From: Dysgonomonas sp. HDW5A
GTDB taxonomy: Bacteria > Bacteroidota > Bacteroidia > Bacteroidales > Dysgonomonadaceae
Direction: 5' to 3'
NCBI RefSeq assembly: GCF_011299555.1
Contig: NZ_CP049857.1
Location: 930,001 to 994,000 of the forward strand
Length of the DNA: 64,000 bases
How positions within the stretch are numbered: position 1 is the first letter of the stretch; the number at the start of each line of letters is the position of its first letter. Both the position numbers and the translations under genes were made by a program. A model generated the notes under the pieces. That model worked only from the letters and a program-made list of their open reading frames with translations. It did no database searches and was not told where the DNA came from. This document shows positions 53,619 to 62,334 of this stretch, in pieces.

Positions 53619-53686
53619 ATTATTATCAATTATCTGTCAACAGTTATCAAAAAAAAGCTCCTCTAATTTTTAGCTGTCCATTATTA

Positions 53687-54052
53687 CTAGTTTAAAGGTG
53701 CAAAAAAAGCGTCTTCTATATGTTCTATATCAATAGATCCTTTATTTATAACGACTGCTATTACATCAAATCTTGCAGGTTTATTTATATTCTTCTCATT
53801 CAGATAAAAGTCTGCCGCTGCAACAATCCTTTTGATCTTTGTAGCCGAAACAGCTTCTTCGGGATTTCCCCAATAAGCCGAAGACCGGGTTTTTACTTCC
53901 ACAAAAATAATATATTCTGAGTTCGAAGCTATTATATCTATTTCATTCCTATCGTATATTGCATTACGTTGAATAATCTGGTAGTTATTTTGAACTAGAT
54001 ACGCTTCAGCTAGCTCTTCACCTTTTTTGCCGAGATCGTTATGTTGAGCCAT
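53687..54052 (-). CDS. YraN family protein (UPF0102), nuclease-like fold
   Basis: A 121-residue protein with a PD-(D/E)XK-like core: LGKKGEELAEAYLVQNNYQI at the N-terminus, then NEIDIIASNSEYIIFVEVKTRS containing the Asp, Glu and Lys positions typical of the fold, and a final RFDVIAVV. YraN proteins are widespread and lack a confirmed biological role. It begins 166 bp from the TonB receptor stop and reads toward the YjbR pair. Confidence 0.88.
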   Translation of the reverse strand: MAQHNDLGKKGEELAEAYLVQNNYQIIQRNAIYDRNEIDIIASNSEYIIFVEVKTRSSAYWGNPEEAVSATKIKRIVAAADFYLNEKNINKPARFDVIAVVINKGSIDIEHIEDAFFAPLN

Positions 54053-54071
54053 TTATTAAATTTTAGAATTA

Positions 54072-54130
54072 AATTCTCAGATCTTATTATCATTTAGGTA
54101 AACATAATCCTATAAACAAGTCTGTGATCT
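54072..54130 (+). repeat. Degenerate dispersed-element fragment upstream of yraN
   Basis: TTCTCAGATC followed by TTATTATCATTTAGGTAAACATAATCC keeps the order palindrome, T-rich stretch, GGTAA, CATAAT of the element but with several changes; the right module is missing. Opposite in direction to yraN. Confidence 0.3.
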
Positions 54131-54142
54131 CAAATATAAATA

Positions 54143-54177
54143 AAACGCCGGAATTATAACCAATAATTCCGGCGTTT
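54143..54177 (-). terminator. Terminator of the TonB receptor gene
   Basis: A perfect 15-bp stem (AAACGCCGGAATTAT and complement) with a five-base loop; on the minus strand it is followed by T-rich sequence and lies 42 bp after the receptor stop. Confidence 0.85.
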
Positions 54178-54218
54178 ACTGTCAGCTATTATTTGATATA
54201 ATAAGTAAGTTTCAGTTT

Positions 54219-56480
54219 TTAGAAATTGTATTTAACACCAAATTCTACAGTGAAGGGGCGAATATATGTTCCCGACATTATCGTATTATATTTAGATTCT
54301 GCGGCCTCTGTTGTAGTAATCAAGTCTCCATCAGGAATAGAACCCGATGCTCCACGTTGATTTAGTAAGTTCACAACAGTTACATTGAAATCCAAAAACT
54401 TGTTCAGTTTATAATTTGCTCCTGCAAAAGTTTCCCAACGACCTTCCAAATCCAATGTATTGGGTTTGTTAAAGTATTGTTTACTAAAATATCTGGCACT
54501 ACCCCATACTCTCAAATTCTCCCATGTGTAACTTGGATCGATTTCCAACAGAACTTTTGACACACCTGTAACAATTTTATCACTAAAATCATATTCTGCA
54601 ATTGTTCCGTCAGGGAATGCGACTTTTCCGGCAAAGTTCTTATACTTTGGCGATTGAACAGTCACCAATAGGTGAAGATTAAACCCTTTGAATGGAGAAG
54701 CAAGAATATCTGTAGTCCAGCCCAAGGTCTGAATATCATAATTTGTAATCTCACGTCTTACATCTGTTGGATTATTGGGGTTCGAGAAGTTTACAGTTGT
54801 TCTGTACTCGTCGCGTTGAATGTAAGTAGCTTTAGAAACCAGGCTGATCATCGGATGATTAAAGTATACTCCAAAACCTGCTCCAGGAATCTTCGATTGT
54901 TTGATTTTAGGATCTTGTCCCACATTATAGTTTTCAAGGTGTCCTCCTTGTTCATTATAATTAACTTCTCCCAATAGTCCGAATGAGCTGGTCATCTTAT
55001 AAACAGCATTCAACATAAAGGCTTTGTTTAGCCAATCTTTATTGATCTTGGTTTTAGTACCATTCAGGTTATCCAGATTTAGCTCACGATCTTGGTAATC
55101 ACCTCTTAAGTTTTGATACTCAAGTCTTGCACCTAAACTTAAAGTGAAGGCATCAGCCACATCCCATTTATCAGTGATAAATAAAGCTGTTTTATTTTCA
55201 GAACCATTGTGATACTCCAATCCTCCCGACATATTGCCATAGTCATTGACCGGCGATCCGGCTTTTATCAGCTTTCGAGGATTCGCTGCAACCTCTTGAT
55301 AATAGATTGCTCCTTCTGTAGCATATTTATTGATTTGGTAGTTCCATTGATTCAAGCCGATATTCCAGTCATGATTACCAGATTTCTTACCTACTTCGAA
55401 GGTAGACATCAATGATTTCAGAGGTCTTCTTTTAGTAGCCAAAACAAGTACCCCTTGTACATCGTTTCCGGCATACGCCTCGCCGGTATCGGCATAGGTA
55501 TACTTATCATCTCCCACAGTATTCACACCTGTCATGATAGGTAAATAATTACCTATTTTTCCAGTATGGTAACGGGAAATCATATTCAGATGCAAGCCAT
55601 TATCCAATGTATTCTTCCAAATAAAATCTAATGTATGAGACTCTGATCCGTAATCTTTTATAACATCACGATTTACATATTCTCCGGTAAAAGCATCTTT
55701 CAACATGATTTTTCCGGTATTTTCATAGTAAGAGTCTCCCCCCATTTTGAATCCGTCAATCTCTTCAATTTTGCCACCCTTTTTATACATGAACGGTGCA
55801 TATGATTGACGAAGCCCTTCTGTATTGGTGTATTTATACATTGCAGTAATAGTACCTGTACCTCCCTGAAAAGAATAATCCTGAGTCAAGGCTCCTTTAT
55901 ACATCTGAGTTTTATCAGAATAATATTTAGGCAAACCTTGTGCTTTAAAAGCTCCCGGATCATAATTCAAGTAAGCTCCTGCTGAGAATTTCAATCCTTT
56001 TTTATTCAATGGACCGCTCAGATTAATATCACCACGCAACAATCCGAAATGATTTGAATTGAGTGTACCTACCCCATGAAATTGGTCGGTACCCAAATTA
56101 TCAAATGTACTTACTGAAAAGCCAACATCTCCAATTTTTATCGCGGTTTGTCCTAAATCAAGCAACTGCACTTTATTGATCATTATATCCTGACGCCACG
56201 CTTTAGTCGGCAGCTCGGGCCAGAAAAAGTAAACTACAGGCAATCCGTTCTCAAGAACAGTTGTACCCCCTACCGAAGCAGGAAGTCCGATATTCACATC
56301 ACGAGGCCCCGTATTGTTAGCTGCATTTAGCATCACATTACGATCACTTTTGTGCTCTTCACTCTTCGTCTTCACTTTTAGAGTATCAGCAACAGCTTTC
56401 TCCTGAGCAAATGCAGTAGTACTACTAAGTAATCCTGCTAGAGCCACTAAAGCTCCTATGTTTCTATAATTTTTATTCAT
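54219..56480 (-). CDS. TonB-dependent outer-membrane receptor
   Basis: A 753-residue outer-membrane receptor. Signal peptide residues 1-25 (ends TAFAQ). There is no N-terminal carboxypeptidase-like domain, so it is not a typical SusC. A plug-like region (about 55-170: DVNIGLPASVGGTTV and LDLGQTAIKIGDVGFSVSTFDNLG) precedes a long barrel of alternating strands ending in VEFGVKYNF with a terminal Phe. No SusD-type lipoprotein is adjacent; the upstream GH3 gene in the same orientation suggests a glycoside-derived ligand, which is inference. Confidence 0.85.
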   Translation of the reverse strand: MNKNYRNIGALVALAGLLSSTTAFAQEKAVADTLKVKTKSEEHKSDRNVMLNAANNTGPRDVNIGLPASVGGTTVLENGLPVVYFFWPELPTKAWRQDIMINKVQLLDLGQTAIKIGDVGFSVSTFDNLGTDQFHGVGTLNSNHFGLLRGDINLSGPLNKKGLKFSAGAYLNYDPGAFKAQGLPKYYSDKTQMYKGALTQDYSFQGGTGTITAMYKYTNTEGLRQSYAPFMYKKGGKIEEIDGFKMGGDSYYENTGKIMLKDAFTGEYVNRDVIKDYGSESHTLDFIWKNTLDNGLHLNMISRYHTGKIGNYLPIMTGVNTVGDDKYTYADTGEAYAGNDVQGVLVLATKRRPLKSLMSTFEVGKKSGNHDWNIGLNQWNYQINKYATEGAIYYQEVAANPRKLIKAGSPVNDYGNMSGGLEYHNGSENKTALFITDKWDVADAFTLSLGARLEYQNLRGDYQDRELNLDNLNGTKTKINKDWLNKAFMLNAVYKMTSSFGLLGEVNYNEQGGHLENYNVGQDPKIKQSKIPGAGFGVYFNHPMISLVSKATYIQRDEYRTTVNFSNPNNPTDVRREITNYDIQTLGWTTDILASPFKGFNLHLLVTVQSPKYKNFAGKVAFPDGTIAEYDFSDKIVTGVSKVLLEIDPSYTWENLRVWGSARYFSKQYFNKPNTLDLEGRWETFAGANYKLNKFLDFNVTVVNLLNQRGASGSIPDGDLITTTEAAESKYNTIMSGTYIRPFTVEFGVKYNF

Positions 56481-56508
56481 GGCTAGGTTTTTTAGGTATT
56501 AAAGAAAG

Positions 56509-56580
56509 AGAGTATCATAGATCGAAGGCAAATAAAAAATCTCTCAATAAAAAGCTACAATCCTGCTCCTATGATACTCT
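56509..56580 (-). repeat. Long-range inverted repeat in the GH3-receptor gap
   Basis: Perfect 12-bp arms AGAGTATCATAG (56509-56520) and CTATGATACTCT (56569-56580) separated by 48 nt. In minus-strand RNA this would form a stem-loop between the GH3 stop (56609) and the receptor ATG (56480). Confidence 0.6.
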
Positions 56581-56608
56581 TTCTGCTTATTTTTTAGTTA
56601 GTATGTAA

Positions 56609-58930
56609 TTATTTCAATCCGTATTTTGCTGTACGGGCATCTTTTATGACTCCTTTCCAATTAAGCCCGTATCCGAAATTATATAAATTGCCTTCCGTAT
56701 CTTTATGGCACTCCATATCAAAAGGTACGTCTTCATATTGTTTTTCAACAGCAGACATACTTGCAGGCATTTGCATAGGCAGTAAGCCCGAAGGTTCTGA
56801 CTTTCCGGATATAATATCCAAAACAGGTTGTTCTGTTACACTGAAACGAACAATAATACCATCCACTTTATCTTCAAATTCATTAAAGATCATACCTCTT
56901 GAGACATTAGCAACAACGATGACCGGTTTATCACCCATCATTTCTTTAGTATCAAGTACCGTTTTCAAATCCATCGTATTGGATGCTGTTACAGTCTTAT
57001 TTTTGTAAGAGCGGTTTGTTATCGTAGGATCTACAACAGGGTCACCTGCGGCAATACTATGCTCACGAGCATCAGTTGCTGTATAAGTTCCATACTGCAA
57101 TGTGATAGGCACATAACCATTACCTCCTGCTTTACGATCGTTCTTATCGTATCCTCCCCCATCATTATTATTATATGGACTGGAAATAAATACAATAGCA
57201 AAATCAGCTTGCGAAGGGTCTTCTGTTACATTGTAATACTTTTTCAGCAATTCAGTATTCACCGGAGTTGTCAATCGTGGTTGTGACCAATTTCCCCACC
57301 AGTCTTTAACAGCCGGAATATATGTTTTTGGAATAAAGACAGTTTTCTTTTCAGTTATAGGTAATACATTATTTTTATTCTTCAGCATTACAATAGATTT
57401 TACCTGAGTATCATATCCCACTTGCATAAACTCGGGATTACCTACTACTTTAGCACTCTCCTGAGGATCCAGGTATGGATTTTCAAATAATCCTAAACGG
57501 AATATATTGCGAAGTAAGCGTACTGCCGATTGTTCAAATCTATTTCTTATGAATGCTTCTCCTTTTTCCTTCTCGCCCATTTTATAGGCTTCCAAGATAG
57601 GAGCAATTTCATTATTTCCTCCAAACTGATCCATTCCGGCCATAAGAGCTAAATAATGTCTCTCTGCAACTGTAAGGGTTTCTGCTCCCCAAGGTTTTCC
57701 TTCAAAATCACCGGGTGTTTTGCCTTCATTTTTTGTAATACCCCAATCGGTACACACAACTCCATCGTACTTATATTTATCTCTTAGCAGATCAGTTATA
57801 ATGTATTTGCTAAAGCCGTTCCCATAGTTAGTTCCGTCTTTCGCTTGATTGTACGATATGGTATAATAAGGCATTACTGCAGAAGCCATACCCGTTTTTC
57901 CATTCAATTTAAACGCTCCTTCTGTAAAGGGTTTTAAATGTGTTTCGAAATTACTGCCCGGATATACTGCAAATTTACCAAAAGCCCAGTGACCATCGCG
58001 ACCACCTTCTTCAGGACCTCCACTTGGCCAATGTTTAACCATAGCATTCACACTCTTATATCCCCAGCCGTCTTTGATTTCATCAACTCCTGTTGATGTC
58101 TGAAAACCATCGATATAAGCACGAGCCATATCAGTTGCCAATTCAGGGCTTTCACCAAATGTCATAGATGCACGATACCAACGAGGCTCTGTTGCCAAAT
58201 CGATTTGAGGTGAAAGAGCTGTGGCTATACCTAAGGCTCTGTACTCCTGTGCTGCAATATGTCCAAATTGTTTCACCAAAGCAGGGTCAAATGTGGCCGC
58301 CATACCAAGACCATCAGGCCATACCGAAATATCTCCTCCGGCTCCTGCATTAAACTCGGCAACAGTAGAACCTGTTACTTGACCCGAGTGGCGTGGGTCG
58401 GAACTATTATTCGCAGGAATACCCAAACCAATACTTTCGACATATGCTTGCATTTCATTATTCCACTTGGCTGCAACTTCAGGGCTCTGCACCCCTACAA
58501 TTAACACATGTCGTAAATTATCGTCTTTTAAAAATTTCTTTTGTGCATCCGATAAAGCCCAAGGCTGAAGGCCACTTTCTTTAAATGTTTTACCATTATA
58601 AGTTCCGGCTGCAAAGCCTTTAGCATTAGCAGGTATTGCCTGATGACCACTATATAGCATCAAACCTGCAATTTGCTCTACCGACATTTGTTTTGCTAAA
58701 TCTTTAGCTCTCACATCAGCAGGCAAGCGCCAATCTTCATACGGATCAAGTTTACCATTTTTATTGAGGTCTTTAAATTTAAGTCCGTTAACGGTTAAAA
58801 TTGTCACCCCCGAATTAGGAGAATATCCCAGAGTAGCTCCTTTTTTATTAGTTACTACCTCATAGCTATTTTGGGAGTAGCCAAGTGCTAACATCGAGAT
58901 ACCCAGAATACTTAGATATAATTTCTTCAT
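56609..58930 (-). CDS. Secreted glycoside hydrolase family 3 enzyme
   Basis: A 773-residue beta-glucosidase-type enzyme. Signal peptide residues 1-19 (ends GYSQ). Residues about 53-66 (DLNKNGKLDPYEDW) form an EF-hand-like calcium loop just before the GH3 N-terminal barrel. The barrel has conserved KHWPSGGPEEGGRD (substrate binding) and GVVCTDWGITKNEG with the likely nucleophile aspartate. The C-terminal sandwich domain carries VVVANVSRGMIFNEFEDKV and ends near VEKQYEDVPFDMECH. Glucose, xylose or other beta-linked sugar specificity is undetermined. Confidence 0.9.
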   Translation of the reverse strand: MKKLYLSILGISMLALGYSQNSYEVVTNKKGATLGYSPNSGVTILTVNGLKFKDLNKNGKLDPYEDWRLPADVRAKDLAKQMSVEQIAGLMLYSGHQAIPANAKGFAAGTYNGKTFKESGLQPWALSDAQKKFLKDDNLRHVLIVGVQSPEVAAKWNNEMQAYVESIGLGIPANNSSDPRHSGQVTGSTVAEFNAGAGGDISVWPDGLGMAATFDPALVKQFGHIAAQEYRALGIATALSPQIDLATEPRWYRASMTFGESPELATDMARAYIDGFQTSTGVDEIKDGWGYKSVNAMVKHWPSGGPEEGGRDGHWAFGKFAVYPGSNFETHLKPFTEGAFKLNGKTGMASAVMPYYTISYNQAKDGTNYGNGFSKYIITDLLRDKYKYDGVVCTDWGITKNEGKTPGDFEGKPWGAETLTVAERHYLALMAGMDQFGGNNEIAPILEAYKMGEKEKGEAFIRNRFEQSAVRLLRNIFRLGLFENPYLDPQESAKVVGNPEFMQVGYDTQVKSIVMLKNKNNVLPITEKKTVFIPKTYIPAVKDWWGNWSQPRLTTPVNTELLKKYYNVTEDPSQADFAIVFISSPYNNNDGGGYDKNDRKAGGNGYVPITLQYGTYTATDAREHSIAAGDPVVDPTITNRSYKNKTVTASNTMDLKTVLDTKEMMGDKPVIVVANVSRGMIFNEFEDKVDGIIVRFSVTEQPVLDIISGKSEPSGLLPMQMPASMSAVEKQYEDVPFDMECHKDTEGNLYNFGYGLNWKGVIKDARTAKYGLK

Positions 58931-58975
58931 GATGTTTGATTTTAAATATTAAGGTTTCATTCAATTACTATGTCG

Positions 58976-59004
58976 CAAATGTATCATTTTATTTGCGTCT
59001 ACAA
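58976..59004 (-). promoter_or_regulatory. GH3 promoter (-7 and -33)
   Basis: Minus-strand TACATTTG at 58983-58976 and TTG at 59004-59002 with an 18-bp spacer fit the Bacteroidetes promoter architecture, 46 bp upstream of the GH3 start. Confidence 0.6.
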
Positions 59005-59104
59005 TACGCATGAGGTGTTATTTTGACGCAACATGTTTTATAACATACAGATTTTAACAAATCATTATAAAACATAAATAAGCACAAACTCCTTATTATT
59101 GCAA

Positions 59105-59198
59105 CTGTAGATAAGCTTTTACAGATTTAGTATGTTATAATCTGACAAAAAGTATTAGTTTTGCAATTATATAGTTACAACGAAGCTGTAGATAAGCT
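59105..59198 (+). repeat. Direct repeat flanking the pyrH promoter
   Basis: CTGTAGATAAGCT occurs at 59105-59117 and 59186-59198 (81-bp period), each followed by a similar GATTT-containing stretch. The -7 element TAGTTTTG (59156-59163) lies between them. The rest of the 324-bp gap 58931-59254 shows no gene. Confidence 0.5.
59156..59163 (+). promoter_or_regulatory. pyrH promoter -7 element
   Basis: TAGTTTTG, exact TAnnTTTG match, 91 bp before the pyrH ATG. Confidence 0.55.
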
Positions 59199-59254
59199 CG
59201 CCGATTTGAGTAAGCCTATTTACAATAATATATTTACGGTACTTAAACAACAAA

Positions 59255-59965
59255 ATGGTAAAATACAACCGAATACTGCTTAAATTAAGCGGTGAATCCC
59301 TGATGGGAGACAAACAATATGGTATAGACGAGAAGCGTCTATCGGAATATGCCACACAAATCAAAGAAATAGCCGAAATGGGTGTGCAGGTCGGTATTGT
59401 TATCGGTGGAGGAAATATTTTTCGCGGATTGAGTGGTGCCTCGAAAGGCTATGATAGGGTCAAAGGTGACCAGATGGGAATGTTAGCAACCGTTATTAAT
59501 AGTTTAGGTTTAAGCTCTGCGTTGACCGCTATCGGGCAAAAATCACGTGTCTTAACAGCTATCCGTATGGAACCTATTGGCGAGTTATACTCTAAATGGA
59601 AAGCTATAGAGGCTTTGGAAAATGGTGAAGTTGTAATTATTTCGTGCGGCACAGGTAACCCGTTCTTTACCACCGATACAGGTTCTGCTTTGCGTGGCAT
59701 CGAAATTGAAGCCGATGTGATGTTGAAGGGCACTCGTGTAGACGGCATTTACACCGCCGACCCCGAAAAAGACCCTACCGCAACTAAGTTCGAAAATATA
59801 TCTTATGATGATGTATACAATAAGGGACTTAAGGTAATGGACTTAACGGCAACAACCATGTGTAAAGAGAATAATCTACCTATTGTGGTCTTTGATATGG
59901 ACACCGTTGGTAATCTCGCAAAAGTAATGAAGGGCGAAAACATAGGAACGTATGTTCACGCCTAA
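59255..59965 (+). CDS. pyrH: Uridylate kinase
   Basis: Phosphorylates UMP to UDP; homohexameric amino-acid-kinase fold. The 236-residue protein begins MVKYNRILLKLSGESLMG with the ATP-binding KLSGESLMG at residues 10-18, IGGGNIFRG, and the UMP-binding CGTGNPFFTTDTGSALR block, then GTRVDGIYTADPEKDP. It is followed by frr with a 66-bp gap that contains a palindrome-only repeat copy; the pyrH-frr pair is conserved across bacteria. Confidence 0.96.
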   Translation: MVKYNRILLKLSGESLMGDKQYGIDEKRLSEYATQIKEIAEMGVQVGIVIGGGNIFRGLSGASKGYDRVKGDQMGMLATVINSLGLSSALTAIGQKSRVLTAIRMEPIGELYSKWKAIEALENGEVVIISCGTGNPFFTTDTGSALRGIEIEADVMLKGTRVDGIYTADPEKDPTATKFENISYDDVYNKGLKVMDLTATTMCKENNLPIVVFDMDTVGNLAKVMKGENIGTYVHA

Positions 59966-60004
59966 TCAGCAATAAAAACAGCAAATAGAAGATAATATTC
60001 AATA

Positions 60005-60015
60005 GGTCTGAAACC
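60005..60015. repeat. Palindrome-only copy (GGTCTGAAACC) before frr
   Basis: A one-mismatch version of the odd palindrome, 16 bp before the frr ATG, in the pyrH-frr gap. Confidence 0.45.
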
Positions 60016-60031
60016 TTAATTTTCACGAAAA

Positions 60032-60592
60032 ATGGCAGATATTAAAGAGTTAGAAAAGAAAGCTGAAGCTAAGATGAAATCGACTATCGAATTCTTAGAA
60101 GAAACTTTGGCTCACATACGTGCAGGAAAAGCAAATCCTCGTATCCTCGATGGCATAAAACTAGATTATTACGGCAGTATAACCGCTCTTACAGGCGTTG
60201 CATCTGTAAACACTCCCGATGCAAGAACCATCGTTATACAACCTTGGGAGAAAAACATGCTTGGTGAGATAGAAAAAGCGATCATTAACTCTGATTTAGG
60301 ATTAAATCCGGACAATAATGGCGAAATGATTCGTTTATCGATTCCTCCATTAACCGAAGAACGTCGTAAGACTTTGGTAAAACAATCGAAACAAGAGGCA
60401 GAAGAAGCTAAAATAAGTGTTCGCAACGCCCGTCGTGATGTTATTGATGCTGTAAAAAAATCAGTAAAAGACGGTACACCCGAAGATGTCGCAAAAGATG
60501 CTGAAGCAAATATTCAAAAAATCCACGATAAATATATCAAAGCGATAGACGAATTGTTTGCTGATAAAGAAAAAGAGATCATGACTGTATAA
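60032..60592 (+). CDS. frr: Ribosome recycling factor
   Basis: Splits post-termination ribosomes with EF-G. The 186-residue protein is mostly charged helix: [20 protein letters not shown] at about 31-50, [47 protein letters not shown] and the C-terminal [23 protein letters not shown]. Normal length. The TAA stop is followed by AAGTCGCAGACTT, a degraded palindrome, then a terminator hairpin. Confidence 0.97.
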   Translation: MADIKELEKKAEAKMKSTIEFLEETLAHIRAGKANPRILDGIKLDYYGSITALTGVASVNTPDARTIVIQPWEKNMLGEIEKAIINSDLGLNPDNNGEMIRLSIPPLTEERRKTLVKQSKQEAEEAKISVRNARRDVIDAVKKSVKDGTPEDVAKDAEANIQKIHDKYIKAIDELFADKEKEIMTV

Positions 60593-60603
60593 GTCGCAGA
60601 CTT
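60591..60603. repeat. Degraded palindrome on the frr stop codon
   Basis: AAGTCGCAGACTT overlaps the frr TAA. The rest of the same element may be the fragment at 60720-60786, separated by the frr terminator. Confidence 0.35.
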
Positions 60604-60622
60604 TAATTCTAACATAAAATAC

Positions 60623-60671
60623 AGAGTAAAGAATTTAGAGACTTAATAGCCTCTATTCTTTACTCTTTTTG
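60623..60671 (+). terminator. frr terminator
   Basis: AGAGTAAAGAAT and ATTCTTTACTCT form a 12-bp stem, extended by AGAG/CTCT inside, followed by T5. It begins 31 bp after the frr stop. Confidence 0.85.
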
Positions 60672-60719
60672 TATCTTAGAGAATTGATTCAAGATAATAT
60701 TTTATCAGAACTATTTCTT

Positions 60720-60786
60720 GCTTTGGCAAGCAAAAAAAGCAATAGATAGTATGTTTACTAAATATGTCATTAAATAGTTACCTTAC
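60720..60786 (+). repeat. Partial dispersed element upstream of the DUF1015 gene
   Basis: Starts with the small palindrome GCTTTGGCAAGC (60720-60731) and ends near CTAAATATG...GTTACCTTA. The left palindrome is not adjacent. Same orientation as the following gene. Confidence 0.4.
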
Positions 60787-60841
60787 TCAATTGTCCGTGA
60801 AATAAAAACCATATATCAATACGAACTAAAAACACAAAATC

Positions 60842-62086
60842 ATGGCTACAATAAAACCCTTTAAAGGGCTACGCCCACCAAAAAGCATCGTCAAAGAAGT
60901 GGCTTCTCGACCTTATGATGTCCTCAATTCGCATGAAGCCCGGTTAGAAGCTGAAAGTAATGAGAAATCGCTGTACCGAATCATCAAGCCTGAGATAGAC
61001 TTTGAAGAACAGATAGACGAACATGATCCCAGAGTATACGAACGGGCATTGCAAAACTTCAATAAGTTTCAGAAGAAAGGATGGCTCGTACAAGATGAGC
61101 AAGAAAATTATTATGTATATGCTCAAACCATGAATGGCAAAACTCAGTACGGACTGGTTGTGTGCTCTCATGTGGATGAATACATGTCGGGCAAAATAAA
61201 AAAGCATGAGTTAACACGTAAGGATAAAGAAGAAGACCGCATGCTACATGTCAATATAAATGATGCCAATATAGAGCCTGTATTTTTCGCTTATCCTGAT
61301 AATAAAGAATTAGGAGACATAATCACCCGAGTAATATCGTCACCAACAGAATACGATTTCATAACTCCCGATAATGTAGGGCATCATTTCTGGATCATCG
61401 ATAACGACAAGGACATCCGCGATATAACAAATATTTTCGTCCAAATCCCCTATTTATACATAGCAGATGGGCATCACCGATCTGCGGCAGCAGCATTGGT
61501 ATGTGCTGAAAAAGCCAAAAAGAACCCCAATCATACAGGAAACGAAGAATATAACTACTTTATGTCTGTTTGTTTCCCTGCAAGTCAATTGAACATCATT
61601 GACTACAATCGTTTAGTAAAAGATTTGAATGGATTGACTCCTTCTGAATTTATAAACCGACTCGAGACCTCTTTCATCGTTGAAGAAAAGGGATCTGACA
61701 TCGTTCGTCTAAACTCATTGCATACTTTCTCGGTATATCTTGATGGTAAATGCTACTATTTAACAGCTAAAGAAAACACTTATAATGATAATGATCCGAT
61801 TGAAGGGTTAGATGTTACCGTTTCATCAAAATATATTCTGGATGATATTTTGGATATCAAAGACTTGAGAACTGATAAGAGAATAGATTTCGTAGGAGGT
61901 ATCAGAGGATTAAAAGAACTAAAACAAAGGGTAGACAGCGGAGAAATGGCTTTAGCAATTGTTCTTCATCCCGTTACAATGGAGCAACTGATGCGGATTG
62001 CCGATTCAAACAATATTATGCCACCTAAGACTACTTGGTTTGAGCCTAAACTAAGATCGGGATTGGTGATTCATAAGTTGAGTTAA
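60842..62086 (+). CDS. DUF1015 family protein
   Basis: A 414-residue protein of the DUF1015/SpoU-associated-kinase-like family: it starts MATIKPFKGLRPPKSIVKEVASRPYDVLNSHEAR, the family hallmark, and contains YIADGHHRSAAAALV, where DGHHR is the most conserved segment, and DVTVSSKYILDDIL in the C-terminal third. The family is widespread in Bacteroidetes and some members sit near serine metabolism genes; no function is established that I can assert. Preceded by the partial dispersed element and an approximately 170-bp region with no gene. Confidence 0.88.
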   Translation: MATIKPFKGLRPPKSIVKEVASRPYDVLNSHEARLEAESNEKSLYRIIKPEIDFEEQIDEHDPRVYERALQNFNKFQKKGWLVQDEQENYYVYAQTMNGKTQYGLVVCSHVDEYMSGKIKKHELTRKDKEEDRMLHVNINDANIEPVFFAYPDNKELGDIITRVISSPTEYDFITPDNVGHHFWIIDNDKDIRDITNIFVQIPYLYIADGHHRSAAAALVCAEKAKKNPNHTGNEEYNYFMSVCFPASQLNIIDYNRLVKDLNGLTPSEFINRLETSFIVEEKGSDIVRLNSLHTFSVYLDGKCYYLTAKENTYNDNDPIEGLDVTVSSKYILDDILDIKDLRTDKRIDFVGGIRGLKELKQRVDSGEMALAIVLHPVTMEQLMRIADSNNIMPPKTTWFEPKLRSGLVIHKLS

Positions 62087-62126
62087 GTAATCATACTGGA
62101 ATAAATCATTGTTCGCACTTAATTTA

Positions 62127-62134
62127 TACCTTTA
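62127..62134 (+). promoter_or_regulatory. Weak -7 element upstream of rsgA
   Basis: TACCTTTA differs from TAnnTTTG only in the last base, like the dcw element. It lies 50 bp upstream of the dispersed element. Confidence 0.35.
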
Positions 62135-62183
62135 CAGACGAAAAGAAAAGTATAGACAGAATTTTCAACAGGTAATCATTTAA

Positions 62184-62273
62184 GGTCTCAGACCTATTTA
62201 TAACTTTGGTAAGCATAATAGCAAGAGACAGTTATAGTTATAAAATTCAACTATAAATATTTAATGCTACTTA
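62184..62273 (+). repeat. Dispersed element copy upstream of rsgA
   Basis: Perfect GGTCTCAGACC (62184-62194), TATTTATAACTTTGGTAAGC, a central GTTATAA, and the right module ATAAATATTTAATG plus CTACTTA at 62253-62273: 90 bp. The most complete copy in the window together with the one upstream of bactofilin. Confidence 0.7.
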
Positions 62274-62334
62274 TTTACTTAATTCATCTATACAGAATAC
62301 AAATTTAGGAATAAAAAATAATGAAGAAGTTTTA

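Noticed and set aside
53619-53686. Similarity of the AACAGTTATC strings at 40417 and about 53640 as a repeat family
   Set aside because: Only about ten bases are shared and flanks differ, so chance similarity is likely in AT-rich sequence.
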